Origin: Zhengitettix transpicula
Lineage: Eukaryota; Arthropoda; Insecta; Orthoptera; Tetrigidae
Direction of reading: 5' to 3'
Length of the DNA: 64,000 nucleotides
NCBI GenBank assembly: GCA_037074705.1
Contig: CM073590.1
Coordinates: forward strand, 53,833,895-53,897,894
The notes under the pieces were generated by a model. The model did no database searches and had not been told where the DNA came from. It was given only the letters and a program-made list of their open reading frames with translations. The position numbers were made by a program, and so were the translations under genes. Positions within the stretch are counted from its first letter, which is position 1; each line of letters opens with the position of its first letter. Positions 13,176-27,126 of the stretch are shown here, one piece after another.

Positions 13176-16100
13176 AAATGCTCAGAAACCATTAGTATCT
13201 AAATAAGGTATATGTTACTCTTTCTTTTCAAAAGTGTGCGGCAACTCTTACGCCTATTTTCTTTTCATAATGAGTAGCTGAAATATAGCCCAACGTTGCT
13301 CTTCAAGAATCATTTTTCCGATTTTTTAAAAATCGGAAGAGAGTAAAAAATCAGTTCAACGTTCGGTTAAGTTTACGCGTTTATATTAAAATGAGATTAT
13401 ATTTAAAATATATAAAAACACTAAAAGTGAAGTAGTTTTCATATTATAATTCTTGAAAAAGTCATCATGCATTGATAACTAATTAATGTTTGATTATCCG
13501 AGAGGTAAAAAAATTAAAGTAAAACAAAGATCTGTCAAACCTTCCCTAAACTGAATAGTTGTTTCATTGTAGATTATTTGATAACTTAAGTTAATAAAAA
13601 CGTCCTATTATTCAGGCTCTAATAAATATTAGAGAAGACTACTTAGTAATATTTAAATTATCGTAATACAGATTTGAAGTTGATATTTAATTGGAGTAGT
13701 GGGGTGGGGAGATACTGAGGGCTGCATCCTGACATGGCAGATAGTCCGTGTGGGCGCCTGGGAGCCGCAGATAACTGCACTTCCGCTATTCTGCGGTCAA
13801 CGGGACCTCTATACACACCCGACATTTGCTTACGAAACGACCACTTGCGATTTTATTATTTCTTTCTCTACTGTTCGTTTTGTACTTGTCGTAGTAATAT
13901 CGACATGTGTGTTCCATTCACGACTCCTCACGAGAACACCTTTACGACATGTCTGCCGTTTGTGGGTAGCTGCTGAAATCTAAATGTGAAGGAAGACGTT
14001 GTGCTTGGCAACTTGAAGTTGCATTTCATAAGAAAAAAACTACTTCGTTTCGCCAGTCTACATATTTATCCGATATCTTAATCATAGATAAAATTCAACA
14101 CTACACAATTAAGCTGCCGAAAAGATGAACGTAGATTTAAAATGAGTCTTCTGAGATGCAAATGAAATTAGTAATACCTTTGCATACGCCGTGTTATGTG
14201 CAATTTTTTTGGTTTAAGTAGTGTAAATACAATGTGGCAGTTTTACTTACCTACAAGATAACGCTCTAGAATATTCTATTTTCTATTATTCACGCACAAC
14301 CACACTTTAGAACCCTGTCAAAATTTAACAACCGAGGTCAACTTGATTCAATTCCATTTTGATTGGTAATATATGTATAAAAAGTCAGTGAATTATTAAA
14401 TTAAATTAGCAAGACAAAAATATGATGCAAAATAGAAAGTAGAAACATTGCATGAAACACAAAAAAGTTGTTAACCAATTATTGGAACTAGGTTTGTTAT
14501 TGGGCGTTGTTTATAACGTGCCTTTCGAAACGGCTTTTAAAAATGGCTGTCATTGTACCAGCGACCAGGCTAACGGCACAACTTCCGTATACCTTTGGTG
14601 GGACGAGGCCCTGATTTTGATTACTACGACGAGTTACGAAGAAAATGGTGTATACCTTTTGTTTAAATATACCCTATTGTTAAATATCAGAGGTTTACAA
14701 CTTCATATACCTTTCTGGGTTAAAATTATTCAACGAGAAAGTAATGAATTAATCTTTTAACTTCTCAATATTACACTGATATTCAATTTTTTTTAAATTT
14801 TCTTGTGTTGCTCGTACTGTTGTTGTTTTGTGTCTTTAACAAAACGACAACAATAAGTTGAGAATAAATTGTAAAGGAGAAAGTCATCCTAATTTTTGTA
14901 AATTATATTTGTAGGAATTCTTTTGGAGGTTAAAAAATTATTCTACTTTATTTTTTGTAATTTGTTGAGGTACAATTTGTTTACGGAAATATATTTTGCC
15001 ATGTATGAGATGAACCTGAGTGCGATGCACGAGTAGCAGCTGTGACGTCATAGTAACGCGAGGAAAGGAGGGGGACAATTGATGGATCACTTCCTGCATA
15101 CTGCCGCGCGGTCCGGGTTCGCAGCCCGCTCACCGCTGGAGAAAGCCCTCCTCTTGAAATATATTTTCCCGTCCGGCAATTTAAAAGTAACCGTTGTACG
15201 TTTCCGAAAGTATCATAGCTATTACGTGGTCGGCGCCGACCGCAATTACCGTAGCGTTCGTTTCGTGGCGTCTGATCGAGCGTCCGTACGAAAATCTTTG
15301 AACCAGGAGTGTGAAGGTGCTGTTGGATCAGCTGTGGTGGCCGGATGTGGCCCAAGGACGGTCCCCACACATACACACTCCGAAAAAAAAGGTCTAGCCT
15401 CGCGCAGGGCCCAACTTCCGGTCGCCCTCACTTCCTGCGCTCTCCTCCTGCCGCTTCGCTCGACTCGCGATATTCGCAGCCAGGACTCCCAGGTGCCATA
15501 ATGACCGCGACGTGACCGCCGACCCCCTAATCATCATTTCTATATTGAATTGTTTTTCCCCCCTCTGTTGCCAAGGTCAGCCGGCTCATCCGGCACCACA
15601 AAGTCAACAACGGCCTCGTCACCTTTTCTCGCTAGCATTAACGCAATCGGCATACCCGCAAAACGGTCGTGCTCTTTAGTAACAAAGAACACGAGCTCTT
15701 TCGCTCTCTTTATCTTTACGTCGGCTTTTAGCAGATTGATACCACGTGCTCGTAAATTATAGTTATTGTTTCACGGTTGCCGCCATATGACGGGACAGTG
15801 AACTAAACATTAACTGCCTAGGGTCGATCCAGTACACTAAAGTGCAACTTATATTAAAAGGACAAAATTTTGACGTTAATAAAACGAAACTGCGAATATA
15901 GAATAATTTCTTCAGTTGAGTCATCTGCTACTCTAGCTTTCTATATTCTATTCTTAACGTTGTGCTGAATTCCCTCTCATGATCAAATCTCTTTGTAACA
16001 TAGCTCTTGGTAAGCTCATTGTCTTTAATACTCTTCGCCGTACCGTTTATAAGAATGTTCATGTGTAGTAAGAATTTTCTTTTGTAGATGCATCAAAAAA

Positions 16101-16527
16101 TATTCCTACAGGTTCTTACTGTAAAACTATCTTACTACCTTTAATGTTCAATTCTTCCTATTTTTTGAAAAAGGAATTACGAAAACTTGGGTTACTCCCA
16201 TTTAAATAGGTTCCAGTCTTCTCTTTTTCGAGCTGTCTTTTTGGGTATAAGTATGTACCTTACAGAGTAAATATTAAGGCCGAGTTCTGAATCAACATTG
16301 GTCATAGATAAAATTTTGTATGGATATTTGCAGAGGAAAGACATAATGTATGTTGATGTGATCAGCTGGGGCGACTGTAGCGCCGTGAGCCCTGCGCGAG
16401 GCTACTGCCCATTCATGCCGGCCGGCCCCCGGCCCCCAGCCCCGGCCCCGGCAGTCGGTGTCGGGCGGGCGCTGCGAGCAGACATGTGGGTCAACCTCGT
16501 CGACCTGTACAGGCAGTAGCAGCAGGC
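13176..16527. other. non-coding upstream DNA
   Basis: AT-rich with a near-perfect AT-centred palindrome (TTCCGATTTTT arms, about 13316-13338), a GC-rich patch at about 15040-15530 and another at about 16370-16515. No recognisable gene. Confidence 0.5.
15043..15437 (+). promoter_or_regulatory. GC-rich patch with CRE and Ets sites
   Basis: It contains TGACGTCA (15043-15050), ACTTCCT (15089), ACTTCCGG (15414-15421) and ACTTCCTG (15430-15437). The patch (about 15040-15530) leaves a 140-codon open frame on the plus strand, but that frame has no recognisable domain and is probably a GC-content effect. It lies about 1.1 kb upstream of the candidate first exon at 16528. Confidence 0.25.
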
Positions 16528-16570
16528 ATGGGAATAAAAACTATCATGAAGTCTTTCGCCAGGCCTAGAG
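16528..16570 (+). CDS. pnt: candidate first coding exon of the PNT-containing (P2-type) pnt isoform
   Basis: The sequence reads ATG GGA ATA AAA..., giving MGIKTIMKSFARPR plus one base, then a strong donor (AGAG|GTGAGC at 16571). It ends in phase 1, the phase required by the acceptor at 28326, and the junction codon would be Asp. It lies just downstream of a GC-rich patch (about 16370-16515), as expected near a promoter. A second in-frame ATG is at 16546. Against it: the peptide is short and shows no family similarity I recognise, and an 11.7 kb intron would separate it from the next exon. A different first exon, inside or upstream of this window, is quite possible. Confidence 0.3.
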
Positions 16571-17668
16571 GTGAGCCTGAGTGCAGTGAAAAGTGCAGTG
16601 ACTTTGTGAGGAACGGGGCTTTATCGTTCCTGATTCATCGCGAAACCACATTTTGGTGTTCGTAGTTCGTCATCGAGACACCTTTTCGCTTTCTGCTGTC
16701 CGACATTCATTCATATTTTTTTGCCATAATCGTCATGTTGCGTCTTGATTTTCGGAGGTACCACGCAGAAGAATATTCTTGCTTACTCTTGAAATCGGGC
16801 ACGCTGCCAAAAATGTAAACTATACAACTTTGCTTCCAAAACCATACTATTCATAGATACCCGTGGAAGGACAATTTCATGTTTCTCAGTTTTAATAAGG
16901 ATTTTATCACAAAAGTAAATGTTTCTTAAATGACTCTCGTTCGTTTTGTGCAGTGACGTTTAATTTACGAATGATTCTTTACTTCTTGTGTTTGTTAAAT
17001 TGTCATGCTGTTTTTTCAGCTGCCCCCTCGCTTTGAACGAAACACAACTCTGATGCTTCACTTATCAATATTATGTCGGGGTCTAGAATTGTTAATTGGC
17101 TGAGACGAATCTATAGGCATGTATCGGTCAGTGGACCGATGACGACGTATTGCCTTTCGTTGCTTGTCTTGTCTTGTTATCTACATGCGTGTGTGTACTC
17201 TTTCAATTTCTTGGTTAGTGTTGAGGAAACGATAGTTTGCTAGTTTATTTATAGTTTCGTATATGCATAGGCTTCATTGTTCCATTATTCTTTAGCAATT
17301 GCATTCCGGTTTCAATCGTTTGTTCCTACGTTGCAATATATGACGTTTCTAAATATTATATCATGTAATCAAAACAAGCCGTTCGGAATAGATGCAATTA
17401 TTCCCTCGTCTGAATTTAGTAAATAATTATGTGAGATGAACAATGATCAGTGTTGCTGAATAGCCCAAAAATGGATTTCATATTTAAGTTATTAAATTAT
17501 GTATGATGTCATCTTTAACGTATTTGCTTCATGAGAAAATAGCCACTGGCTTAGCTATAATGAACGCTCTTTCTCATTGCGATAGTTTTTATATTAAACA
17601 GTTTTCGTTTCTGAATAGAAAGTAACACACAAGAATTTTAATACTAGATAACACAAGAAATTAATTAC

Positions 17669-17809
17669 AGGCAAAAAGCATATTAATTTTGAACAATAAA
17701 ATTTGAAATTAGTAGACGTTTAGCCAGACTCATAGGATCACAACAGTTGATCGAAACGTCTACAAATTTCAAATTATATTGTTCAAAATTAATTTCTGTT
17801 TTTTGTCTG
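17669..17809. mobile_element. foldback with hammerhead-like motif (Penelope-like terminus)
   Basis: Two arms of about 55 bp (17669-17721 and 17752-17809) are inverted and share 'ttaattttgaacaata' and 'atttgaaatt'. The right-hand copy contains GATCGAAACGTC, the 3' part of the motif seen in the other foldbacks. Probably two inverted element ends. Confidence 0.45.
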
Positions 17810-20800
17810 GTGTTTAAAAATGTATCGACAATATAATTTCATTCTGTGTTTATTCAAAATATTCCATAAACAATTTAATTATAAGATAAAACTTATTTTA
17901 AGTCAGCATCAGGCCAAACTCCGTCTTGATAGCTCAATCGATTTTTATATTTGATCATTTTTTATTTAGCGTTCTTTAAAATGGATTGTGTCGCAGTTTT
18001 GCTAAACAACTTGAATTACTCAACAAGTAAATGAGTTGCTGATAATTTGCAGTTATGAAGGATAGGCTTCCTTTTTGTGGTGGGTTCGTTCACTGCTGAT
18101 AACTGAGCTTTGTTTACCGTCGCCCAGGTTCAAGGTATGGCACATGATTCCTGCTAACTGTTAAGTGTCTAGTTTTGCCAGTTGCTTATCACATAACCGA
18201 TTGACGCGACCCCTCCAGTAGTTGCGACGTAACGGTGCGCTACTAGGGCGCTTTTCAGGTTGAACCAATATCATAAATTAATATCAACTTTCTAAGTTTG
18301 TAGTACAGTAATTCATTACGCGTGCAGGTCAAGTTGAATACATTTTTATAAGTACGTTATCACTACACAGATAACCCGTAATAGCCTTGCTGAGAGAAGC
18401 GTCGCGTGACCGCCGTGATTTAGAGGGGGTGAGCTTTACGAGTATGTCTTCGTCACTTGTTGCTCCCCCTCGATCGATAATGATGCATATCACCCCCTTC
18501 ACTTCAACACACTATTATTTGACCATTCATTAGATTGTTTCTATTACGAGTAATGTAGTTACGTTTTTAAGCCGGAGAAGTGAATTTTTATGATTAGAAA
18601 AATTTAAAACATTATGCCACTGTTAGTAAACTAACCAGTTTAGAGAGTTACGCGAATAATAAGCTTTTTTAACACAAGTTCCCTACAAAACTTGGCTAAT
18701 AGACCTTTCCGTCCCGTACAACTCTAGACTGTAAGCCTGATGCTCAACATTTTGCTTTAAATTGTCAGTCTTGGTCCAATAGCCTAAACCTATATCATAA
18801 CACATTGTATACAATTTAAGAAATATTACCCGAGAAGACGAGATAAAACAGCGTCATTACGATTTGTTTCAAAATGGAAAATTTAATTCATGTTAATTGA
18901 TGTTATAATTCTCTAACTGCATGCCACCAAAAAAAAAAAATTTAGACTTCCAAATTCTCAGTGTATATACTTATTGAAAATTAAAATAACGAGATGCCGC
19001 AGTAGAAACGCTTCGAACTCCATAATACGCTTACTTACTTTTGGTAATTTAGTATCACGAAATATCAGTGTTGAGATAAACACTTAATATAAAACATTGT
19101 AATACCAAAATTCACATCCTTGAAAGCTCCTGATATATTGATGCAGTATTTGTTTGGTGTAGATACAGTTATTTTAGAAGTACGTGAAAGTTGATGGATA
19201 TATACCAAGAATCTGTCCTTTAGAGTTGTTATAACAGGAGATGATCTCATATTCCTCTGGACAGAGCGTCATCTATTAAACCGCCTCAACACTCGAGCAC
19301 AACTATCTGTCTACTAATATGTTTATATTCCCTATATCAATACTACAATAGATTTTGAAAAATTAAGTCATTTTGTGTGTTTCAAAAGTTAGTGTATTGA
19401 AATATTTCATAAGATATTTCGAACGCATAATTATACAGGTCTTTGCTTCCGTTTATATAGGAAAATAAAGCTTATGGATAATTGTCCATTCGCAATCGAT
19501 ATTCGTCAATTTAAACTTTTATAAAACGTGAATAAAACTAATAGTTTTCTTTTGATAAAGCCGTCAAAGTCTTACAAAAAGTTTCCACTAGGTAAATATA
19601 AACTAGATCTTTAGTTCTTAATTATAGAGCTGAATTGTTTCCAGTTCGCAATTCTTCTGTAGTATATTGGTTTCGATGCGTTGGCTGGTTTTATTTTTAG
19701 TACAAGTCTTGTCAGCTTGTTAAATTTGGAAAAAAATTCGGGGTATGTATAACCACCCGTAGACTGCTCAGAGTTGCATAAGAATGTGTAATTATGTTTC
19801 ATTTTGTACATCAGTCACAGCATTTGCTTGTCATTGGGTTATTAATTTCATTATTAACCACAAATTTATTTACAATCATCTGCCTGAAAATCGTTTTTGA
19901 ACAATCGTTAATTTTTCAATATTTTACGTGGTTTAGGCACTGACACCTTCGTAACACTTCTCCTCCCATCTATTTCCAGCTGTCGCCTCTACCTCATCCC
20001 CTGAATGAGAATTTAACTGGACTTAATACTAGGAAAGTTAATTGCTGCCCCACACAAAGCGCGGCGCCGCCTTAAATCTTTGCAGCAAAATTGAGGTCAT
20101 TAGTGGTGTACATTTTAGTTCTCTTAACACAACTAAATAAACTGTACTCACTGTGCAGCTTTTCTAAGAAATCACTGTAGCTACTTTGGCCAGAAGCCCA
20201 CTGCACGAGAGAAGCATTGCCAATGCTATGTTACGTGAAAGGAAAGCAAAAAATAATGCTTTGATCGAGTTAACATGTCTGTATTTTGTTATTAATAGCA
20301 TCTAACCATTAAATAAGTCTTTTAAGAAAAATACGTGATAAACCGTTTTAACACTTCTTACAAAATTAATTTGTAAGATTCTATTATTTTAAAAATATAT
20401 AATTTTTACTTTTCAGTTCGCGATTAAATGTTTGTAATTGAGAATAATGAACGAATTTCAGACTTACACGCGTACACAATTTATATACTCGGATGCGACA
20501 GAATACGATTCGACATGTTGAAATAGATGTAAACACTAGAACTGAACATGAGAATCTGAAACTTCATAGTGCCTGTATTTATATCCGCATTGTAAAACAA
20601 ATTTTCCACGTTTCCAGGTTTCTGACGACAAAGTAAAATAATTAATGTTTTTGAACACTATTACGAAAATCTGTTAACTTCGAATCAGCAGGGATAACGG
20701 CTTTTTTGAATTTTATTTATATATAGTCTCTTCAACTGCTAAGGTCATTAGCGACCACGGTTTTTGTTTAATTAACTTTAATTTTATAGTGGTGGTGATA

Positions 20801-23429
20801 TAGGGACCATTTTAGTCTCTTTGCTTCGTACACTAATCCTATAATATGTGTTTTAATTTGTGTAATAATTTTTTCTAATTTGTGTAATAAATAAATTGAA
20901 GCGGTTAAATTAATTTTCTTACAAAATACTTCTATAGCTGAATTGTTGCTTATACATTAAACTGACTCATATTTGACTAATTTACGTATAAATAGCATAA
21001 ATATTAAAATGAAATGTGTAGTTCGTTGTATTTTCAATCATGCTATTAATTAAAGGCAATTCGTATACATTTGCTGTATCCAATTTTACAGTCCATTAAT
21101 ACATTACGAATGATATCCGGTTTTGAAACCTGTAGTTATGTTTCTTATTGCTCTAGTGGGAAATGGATTACGGAAACAACTTATTTATCTTTTTTCTCAG
21201 CCATTGAAGGACAACTTTCAGAGAATGAACAAATTAGGTTAGAAATTCAATTCATTACCTTTCAATACAGCAAGTTAGAAAGAAATTCTTCTGTTCTCGG
21301 ACAATTTTTATTGGTTTAGAGGTATAATTGTTTCGTTTCATAATTACAGAGAAATGCCTGGTTTTCTTGCTTTTTCGGACAATATGAGCATAGCACAAAT
21401 ATCCGAAAGGAAGTCGTAACTTTTAAGTAGAAACAAAAACGTTTTCATCCTATGAGTTAATTTTTTATTACTTGATATGAATTAAAATTTCTTTTAACAA
21501 GTTGTATATTGTACCTTTTGTCTTTTTAATTCGTAAGTGTAATGCTTTTTCAGGTTTTATGTTTTATCATCGCACGTCAATTACTTGTAGTAATAATGTA
21601 TTAAGTTCAAGCCACTCAGATCTCTCTCTCCATTCCCTTACACTTCACTTTGTTTCCCCTTCTACACCCCTTCCCCCCATCATACCCGTAGCAACTGCTT
21701 TGACGCACTCACTATTCTCGGTCCCTCGTTCTGGTTTTCTACATAGGTGGTCCTCTGTGTAAAGGGCTTAAATATCCAAATGTTATGACCTGATAGGCCG
21801 GATTATGTTCTAAATTTACCACTAAAATCTCTATGTGTATATAATTACCAAAAATTCGTTACAGTAGAGGAAAGCTTTCATAATTCCTCAATTAGCTCAT
21901 ACAAATCAGTATATATTAATGTGTCTTCATAAGTCCTAATCCTATTTACCAATATTTACTGTGAATAAAAAGACTGAGTGGTTAATCTATTAATTTAAAT
22001 TTTAAAAAAAGCGGAAATAGCAAAAACGATATTTGGTTTACTTATAATAGTTACTTTGTCAGAGGTAGAAAAACACGACTTAGCAATCATATTGAACGTT
22101 TATATACGAAAAGTTAAGTGACCAAATTCTTCTTCCATCATATACAAATTTTAAAAGTTGTTATGCATTTTGTGTAAAAAATTGGCGTACACTTATCAAA
22201 TTTTTAAATTAATTTCTCCTTTATGCTGTTGTTACTATCCGTGTGTAATTCGTACGATAGGCTTTTATCTTATGCATACATTTGTTTCTTTGTACTGAAA
22301 TGTAAATATAAATTTATAATAATTTGAAGAACACCCATTTGAAGTTGTTGTCCAATCCATTTTAATCTATTCCGCCATAAAGAGTTTTCGAACGGACAAT
22401 GAACAGACAGCCACTGGAATAATGCTGTGCGGGACAGCAGTCACGCAGGGGTTGCCCGCTCGCTCGACCTCTCGACAAACGTGCAGTCGAGAAATTTTTT
22501 GGACTCCATCTTTGATTTAGACATAGTCCGAGTGGATAAAAGATTCTAAATACCTGACCAAAATTAAAATAACGGTTTTATATATATTCAATATTTGTAA
22601 ACCACTGATTTCTTGGGTCGCGGATTACAAATAGGAACTAAAATTTAGAAAAATAAAAATTCAAATACAATATAATATATGAAATGTTGGCAAATGTGTA
22701 AGTCTGTTTATTAAATTATGATTACAAAAAATATAATAAAATTGAATTTAATACGATTCAATTCGTGACATTCAAATGTACAGTGGACATTTGCTATGCG
22801 TAAATTATAATACTCTTGGAAACCTTAGTCTGTTTTAATAATGAATAAATTCTTGAAATACTAGTGTATAAAGATACAATCTCTTAATTTTTTTAATTGC
22901 TCCTTAATTTAACCTGTTTTAAAAAGAAACAGGATGCCGAATAAATCATCCAAAAAAATTCATAAACTGAATTGGTCTCTGCCATAGCTTTCATTGAAGT
23001 CGTGTCTTATTTTGTGATAGTGCGTCAAAATTGTAACCCAAATCATAAGATACGTTTCACTTCAAAGAGCAATCTATCTTTCTTTGTCGTTATCCGTACA
23101 CAAGTAAGATTTAAACCTCCGTTTCATTATTACGTCACTAAACATACAATTGTAGTTACTGTGCAGAGTATTTTTTTCGATTGGATAAAACCCGTTTCAC
23201 ATTCTATTTCTAGTTCAAGTTCGTATAGAGCCTCTCGCGCAGGCCTGAATGGGCGTGAATATAAGCAAGGAACAGCCAATAGCAACCTCTGGTAAATAAA
23301 ACTACGACAATGGCTGATCTACTGACCCGTTTATCGTATAAATTAGTTGTTACAGTAGTTACAGTTTGAAGGTAAAAATTGTTTTCTTTATCGTACTGCA
23401 GCATCTTATTTGGACGAAAGTTCCTGACT

Positions 23430-23451
23430 TTATATATATATATATATATAT
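23430..23451. repeat. (TA) microsatellite
   Basis: Eleven uninterrupted TA units. Confidence 0.9.
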
Positions 23452-24427
23452 TCAAAGTTATAATTTGATCTCTGCAGCGCAGTTTCGATTCAGATCAGTG
23501 TTTCCCACCCCTTTTTTTACCATGCTCTACCTAAGTCTATCTAATGCCGCCCCCCCCTTTCCTCATCAAGTGATATAAACATAATTTTTTATATTCAAAA
23601 TTGAATTATTCCTAAAGAAGCCTAGTAGACATCCACTTTGCCATAAAAATCGTCCAGTACAGTAGGTCTACATAGTAAACAATACTCTTCGAGTAAATTG
23701 CAATTTAAATTACTCGATATCTTTCAAGTGTGGATCTATAGAAAGCACAACAATTACCAAATGCCGGTTTTCAAATTGAGTGCCAACAATTTTTCCTTTT
23801 GTACAAGTTAATTTATAACAGACATTTCTTTTAACAGTACACAAGCTCATCTTCAAATTTCCTCCATGTGTGGGGCGTGGAACACCGATTTAGACACCAC
23901 ATAATATCCTGTTCCTAATATGGTCATGTCAAGTCGTGAGTCCAGATGATACTCAGACGGCACGCAATATTCGATATTTATATGGAACACGAAACGACGT
24001 AATCCACAAATCTTTTACGATTCGACGGAGCAATTTTAATACGTTTAGTTTTCTTATTTCATCAAAATTCGAACTGTGCAAATAAATGTTAGCTATTTTC
24101 TACTAGTACACGTGTTGGCCAACAAAGATTAGCGGTACGAAATATTAGTTTACGATTTCGTATGTATTCCTAAGCTCAAACCCAATAAATGGTCTGAAAT
24201 CAACAGTAGCTGCAGATTTTGAGTTAAACGGTTTAGATAAGGTCTAGTTAAATTATTTATGTTATTAAAACGTTTGCAGTTAAAGACGAACGGTATTTTG
24301 CGTTAGGAGCTTTGCAAATACTAACTAACTAACTCTCTGAACGCCCGTTTAATTTTCTATGTAATGGAAGTAATGACACCTTCCAGGCAAGTATAGCCCT
24401 TGCGTTTTAAGATTGTGTAGCCGGGTG

Positions 24428-24712
24428 CAGGTGGAATAACAAGCTCAAGCTCTGTGGTGTGGAGCACGTGGCCACGACAGCTGACGTGCGAGCACGTGGC
24501 CGACAGGTGGCCGCCGCCTCCCAGCTGTGCGAGCGCCACGTCGGCCTCACGCCTGCACGGCGCTGCGAGGCGTCGGGACGCCGGCGTCGCCCAGCCATCG
24601 GCGTCGCACGTGCGTGCTCGACGAGTCGCGGGCTTCGATCGCCGTTAAAGCGCGTCTGGTGGTGAAGCCGCAGCTGGAGTGGCCCGTGCTAGCCACCTGC
24701 CGCACACACCTG
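24428..24712. promoter_or_regulatory. dense E-box cluster in a GC-rich intronic island
   Basis: Ten E-boxes occur in 285 bp: CAGGTG 24428, CACGTG 24465, CAGCTG 24478, CACGTG 24493, CAGGTG 24504, CAGCTG 24522, CACGTG 24607, CAGCTG 24671, CACCTG 24694 and CACCTG 24707. About one would be expected by chance at equal base frequencies. The island is much richer in GC than its flanks. Candidate bHLH-bound enhancer or promoter, in DNA 3.6 kb upstream of the first certain pnt exon. Confidence 0.4.
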
Positions 24713-25739
24713 CTGTAATTAAGCCTAACTGTAGGACTCCAACGGCTCATCGTCCTGAAACAGACCAAAAGTTCCCCTACACATTACAATGACCAGTAAC
24801 TCTCCACTTAAACAACATTACACCTTACATGAACGTCACGTCGGCGAAAATAGTATTGAAATTATTTTTTTATTAACTTTCTTCTCCGTTTTCTATTTAT
24901 TATATATTTAAACTAATTCCAAAAATGATCAGAAATGATTTGTTTCGTTGTGAAAAAATTAAAACTCAATTCATAAGTGAACTTACATTCAAGTAACTTC
25001 TATTTCGTGACCATAAATATCCAGGAGCACCTTTGTTTCGTCATATGAATAATCCAGGCCGCACGTATTTGCTCACCGTTGTCAGAAACCTGCCCCCTCA
25101 CGATTTATGTTCGTCCAGAATTGAAAAGGTTAAGTACAAACGTCTAATTTACGTTTCTGAGAGAAGTATTAAATTTCAGATAAAAACTTGTCACCGATTC
25201 CTTATCATTTATATTATTTCCTTTATAGAATACGCTCGTTTGCTAAAAACTCAATGTAAAGTTCCATTTTGGTAGCGAGGCCTCCAAAGTATGCTAGTAC
25301 TTGGAATAATGGCGGACCACGCCACTTTTACCTTGACGGCGATCCTCTGTAAGACAACACCAAGGCATGTGTGATTTGACTCTGCACTCAGCCAGGAACA
25401 TTGGACGTTACACTTTCCGAAACTATTTCCTATTTCACCGTTCTAACGCCGGACTAATTTATTTGATCAAATATGTGCTTACGATTTAAATATTTTATGA
25501 ATCACCTGTAGAAAGAAACACGATTAAAAAACGTCGCCGCAGTACACTATTCAGAATATCGTAGATTGTATTAAAAATGTACTTTTTGACGTTTATCAGC
25601 TAAATTTGTTACAACATATTGCATTCATTATTCCGTTTCTTTCATGACATCGTTCTCAAATAATACGTCGAAATAATTTCAGTGGAACTGACTCGGAATT
25701 AATACGCTGCGATCTAACTAAAAAGTCGTCATTGGCAGG

Positions 25740-25861
25740 ACTCGTGAGAACTATTTTAGAAGTGAATTAGTCACTTTCTGAAAAGTCAACTGGCCATGGC
25801 GGAAGCTATAAATTTTTTCCTGTCTCCCTCCGATGTTGTCAATTACTTTCTCCCACAGCTT
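25740..25861. repeat. first copy of a 120-bp direct repeat
   Basis: Nearly identical to 27009-27126, in the same orientation. The shared core includes 'agtgaattagtcactttctg' and 'tcaactggccatggcgg'. High identity suggests a fairly recent duplication or the terminal repeats of one insertion. Confidence 0.8.
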
Positions 25862-26694
25862 CGGCAATTTCAAAACGAACATATATTTTTCTTCACGGTT
25901 GTGTTTTAGTATGTAAACTACATGTTTGCCATAAACTACGTAAACACTAGCCGGTCCGAAATAGCATCCTGCCTATGGAACATGCTCATCGCACTGCGAC
26001 GGAGATGTTTCATTTTCATCATTCTCATTAAAAAAAACACGAACTTCCTCATGACTATCTGAAAAATTGATTAAATGATTCCAATAAAATTAGTGTTGAT
26101 AATGAAGTAATGATGGTTTCAGTAATATAGGTTTTTAAAGGAAATATTTACACAGGAAGTAAATTTAAGTACATGAAGGAATGCGAAAAAATTTCAACTT
26201 TTGCTTTTATTATCACCGTAAAAAATGACTTACGTTGTAAAGTGGAATAAATTTTCTTTGCATTTATAAAAAATGTGAAACGAAATTTAACTTACATATG
26301 GAATGTAGGTTGGAATAATTGTCTACATCATCTACGATTAGAAATATACACTAATAAACCGAAATAAAAAAATATATAAACATAAGTTATCAGATCGGAT
26401 TCAATTTATCTCTGCTATTAATTAGCATACGTGTTTAGGAAAGAATTAAATAAAGAAAAGGATGCGTCAAATCTCTAAGTACTACTATCAACAACATTCC
26501 TGGAGTACGAAGGTTTGGAAAATCGTTCAAAATAATCAGCAAACTATATCAATAGAAGTTGTAAACAGAAGCAGTATTATCTAACACGATAACGTTGATT
26601 CACTTAATATTCACAATGATTCCTATGCATTGTGAATGATAAAGTTTTTATCGAACGAAGTATTTCCCGGTGTATGCGATTAACAAAAAGTGTG

Positions 26695-26790
26695 CATTGT
26701 AGTTCGACGGCGGTCATTACCATCATCAAGTGAAGTATTTACTTGAAGATGTTGGCAGCGACCGCCGTCGAAACATAGTGAACTACAATG
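26695..26790. mobile_element. foldback with two inverted hammerhead-like motifs
   Basis: Arms 26695-26715 and 26760-26790 are inverted (CATTGTAGTTC...GAACTACAATG, and GACGGCGGTC/GACCGCCGTC). Each arm carries TTGATGATG or TTGAAGATG, a stem, and GTCGAA; the right arm keeps GTCGAAAC. It resembles paired termini of Penelope-like elements. Confidence 0.5.
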
Positions 26791-27008
26791 TTTTCACCCC
26801 GTTAGAATCCCGAAAACTTCTTATTGATAAAGTTTTGACGTTTAGAGAACTAATCTTTATAAGAATGGCACATAAACCGTAGAAAGTAGAATGCCCGAGT
26901 TTAGATAGAATTCGAAGAAACGGTCAATATTTTAATGGAAGAGATATGAAAGAAAGTGACAACGGATTTTTCTGAGGAGCCGTCATAGTTTTAAAGTGCA
27001 AAAGAGTA

Positions 27009-27126
27009 ACTCGTAAGAACTTTTTTAGAAGTGAATTAGTCACTTTCTGAAAAGTCAACTGGCCATGGCGGAAGCTATAACTTTTTTCCTGTCCCCTCCG
27101 ATATTGTCAATTACTTTCTCCCACTG
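27009..27126. repeat. second copy of the 120-bp direct repeat
   Basis: Differs from the 25740 copy by only a handful of substitutions and one or two single-base indels. The 1.15 kb between the copies holds the foldback at 26695-26790. Confidence 0.8.

Noticed and set aside
15079..15501. 140-codon plus-strand open frame
   Set aside because: No recognisable motif; the GC-rich patch has equally long frames on the other strand.
15535..15760. Minus-strand open stretch of about 65 codons with protein-like composition
   Set aside because: No upstream start, no splice sites at its ends and no family I recognise.
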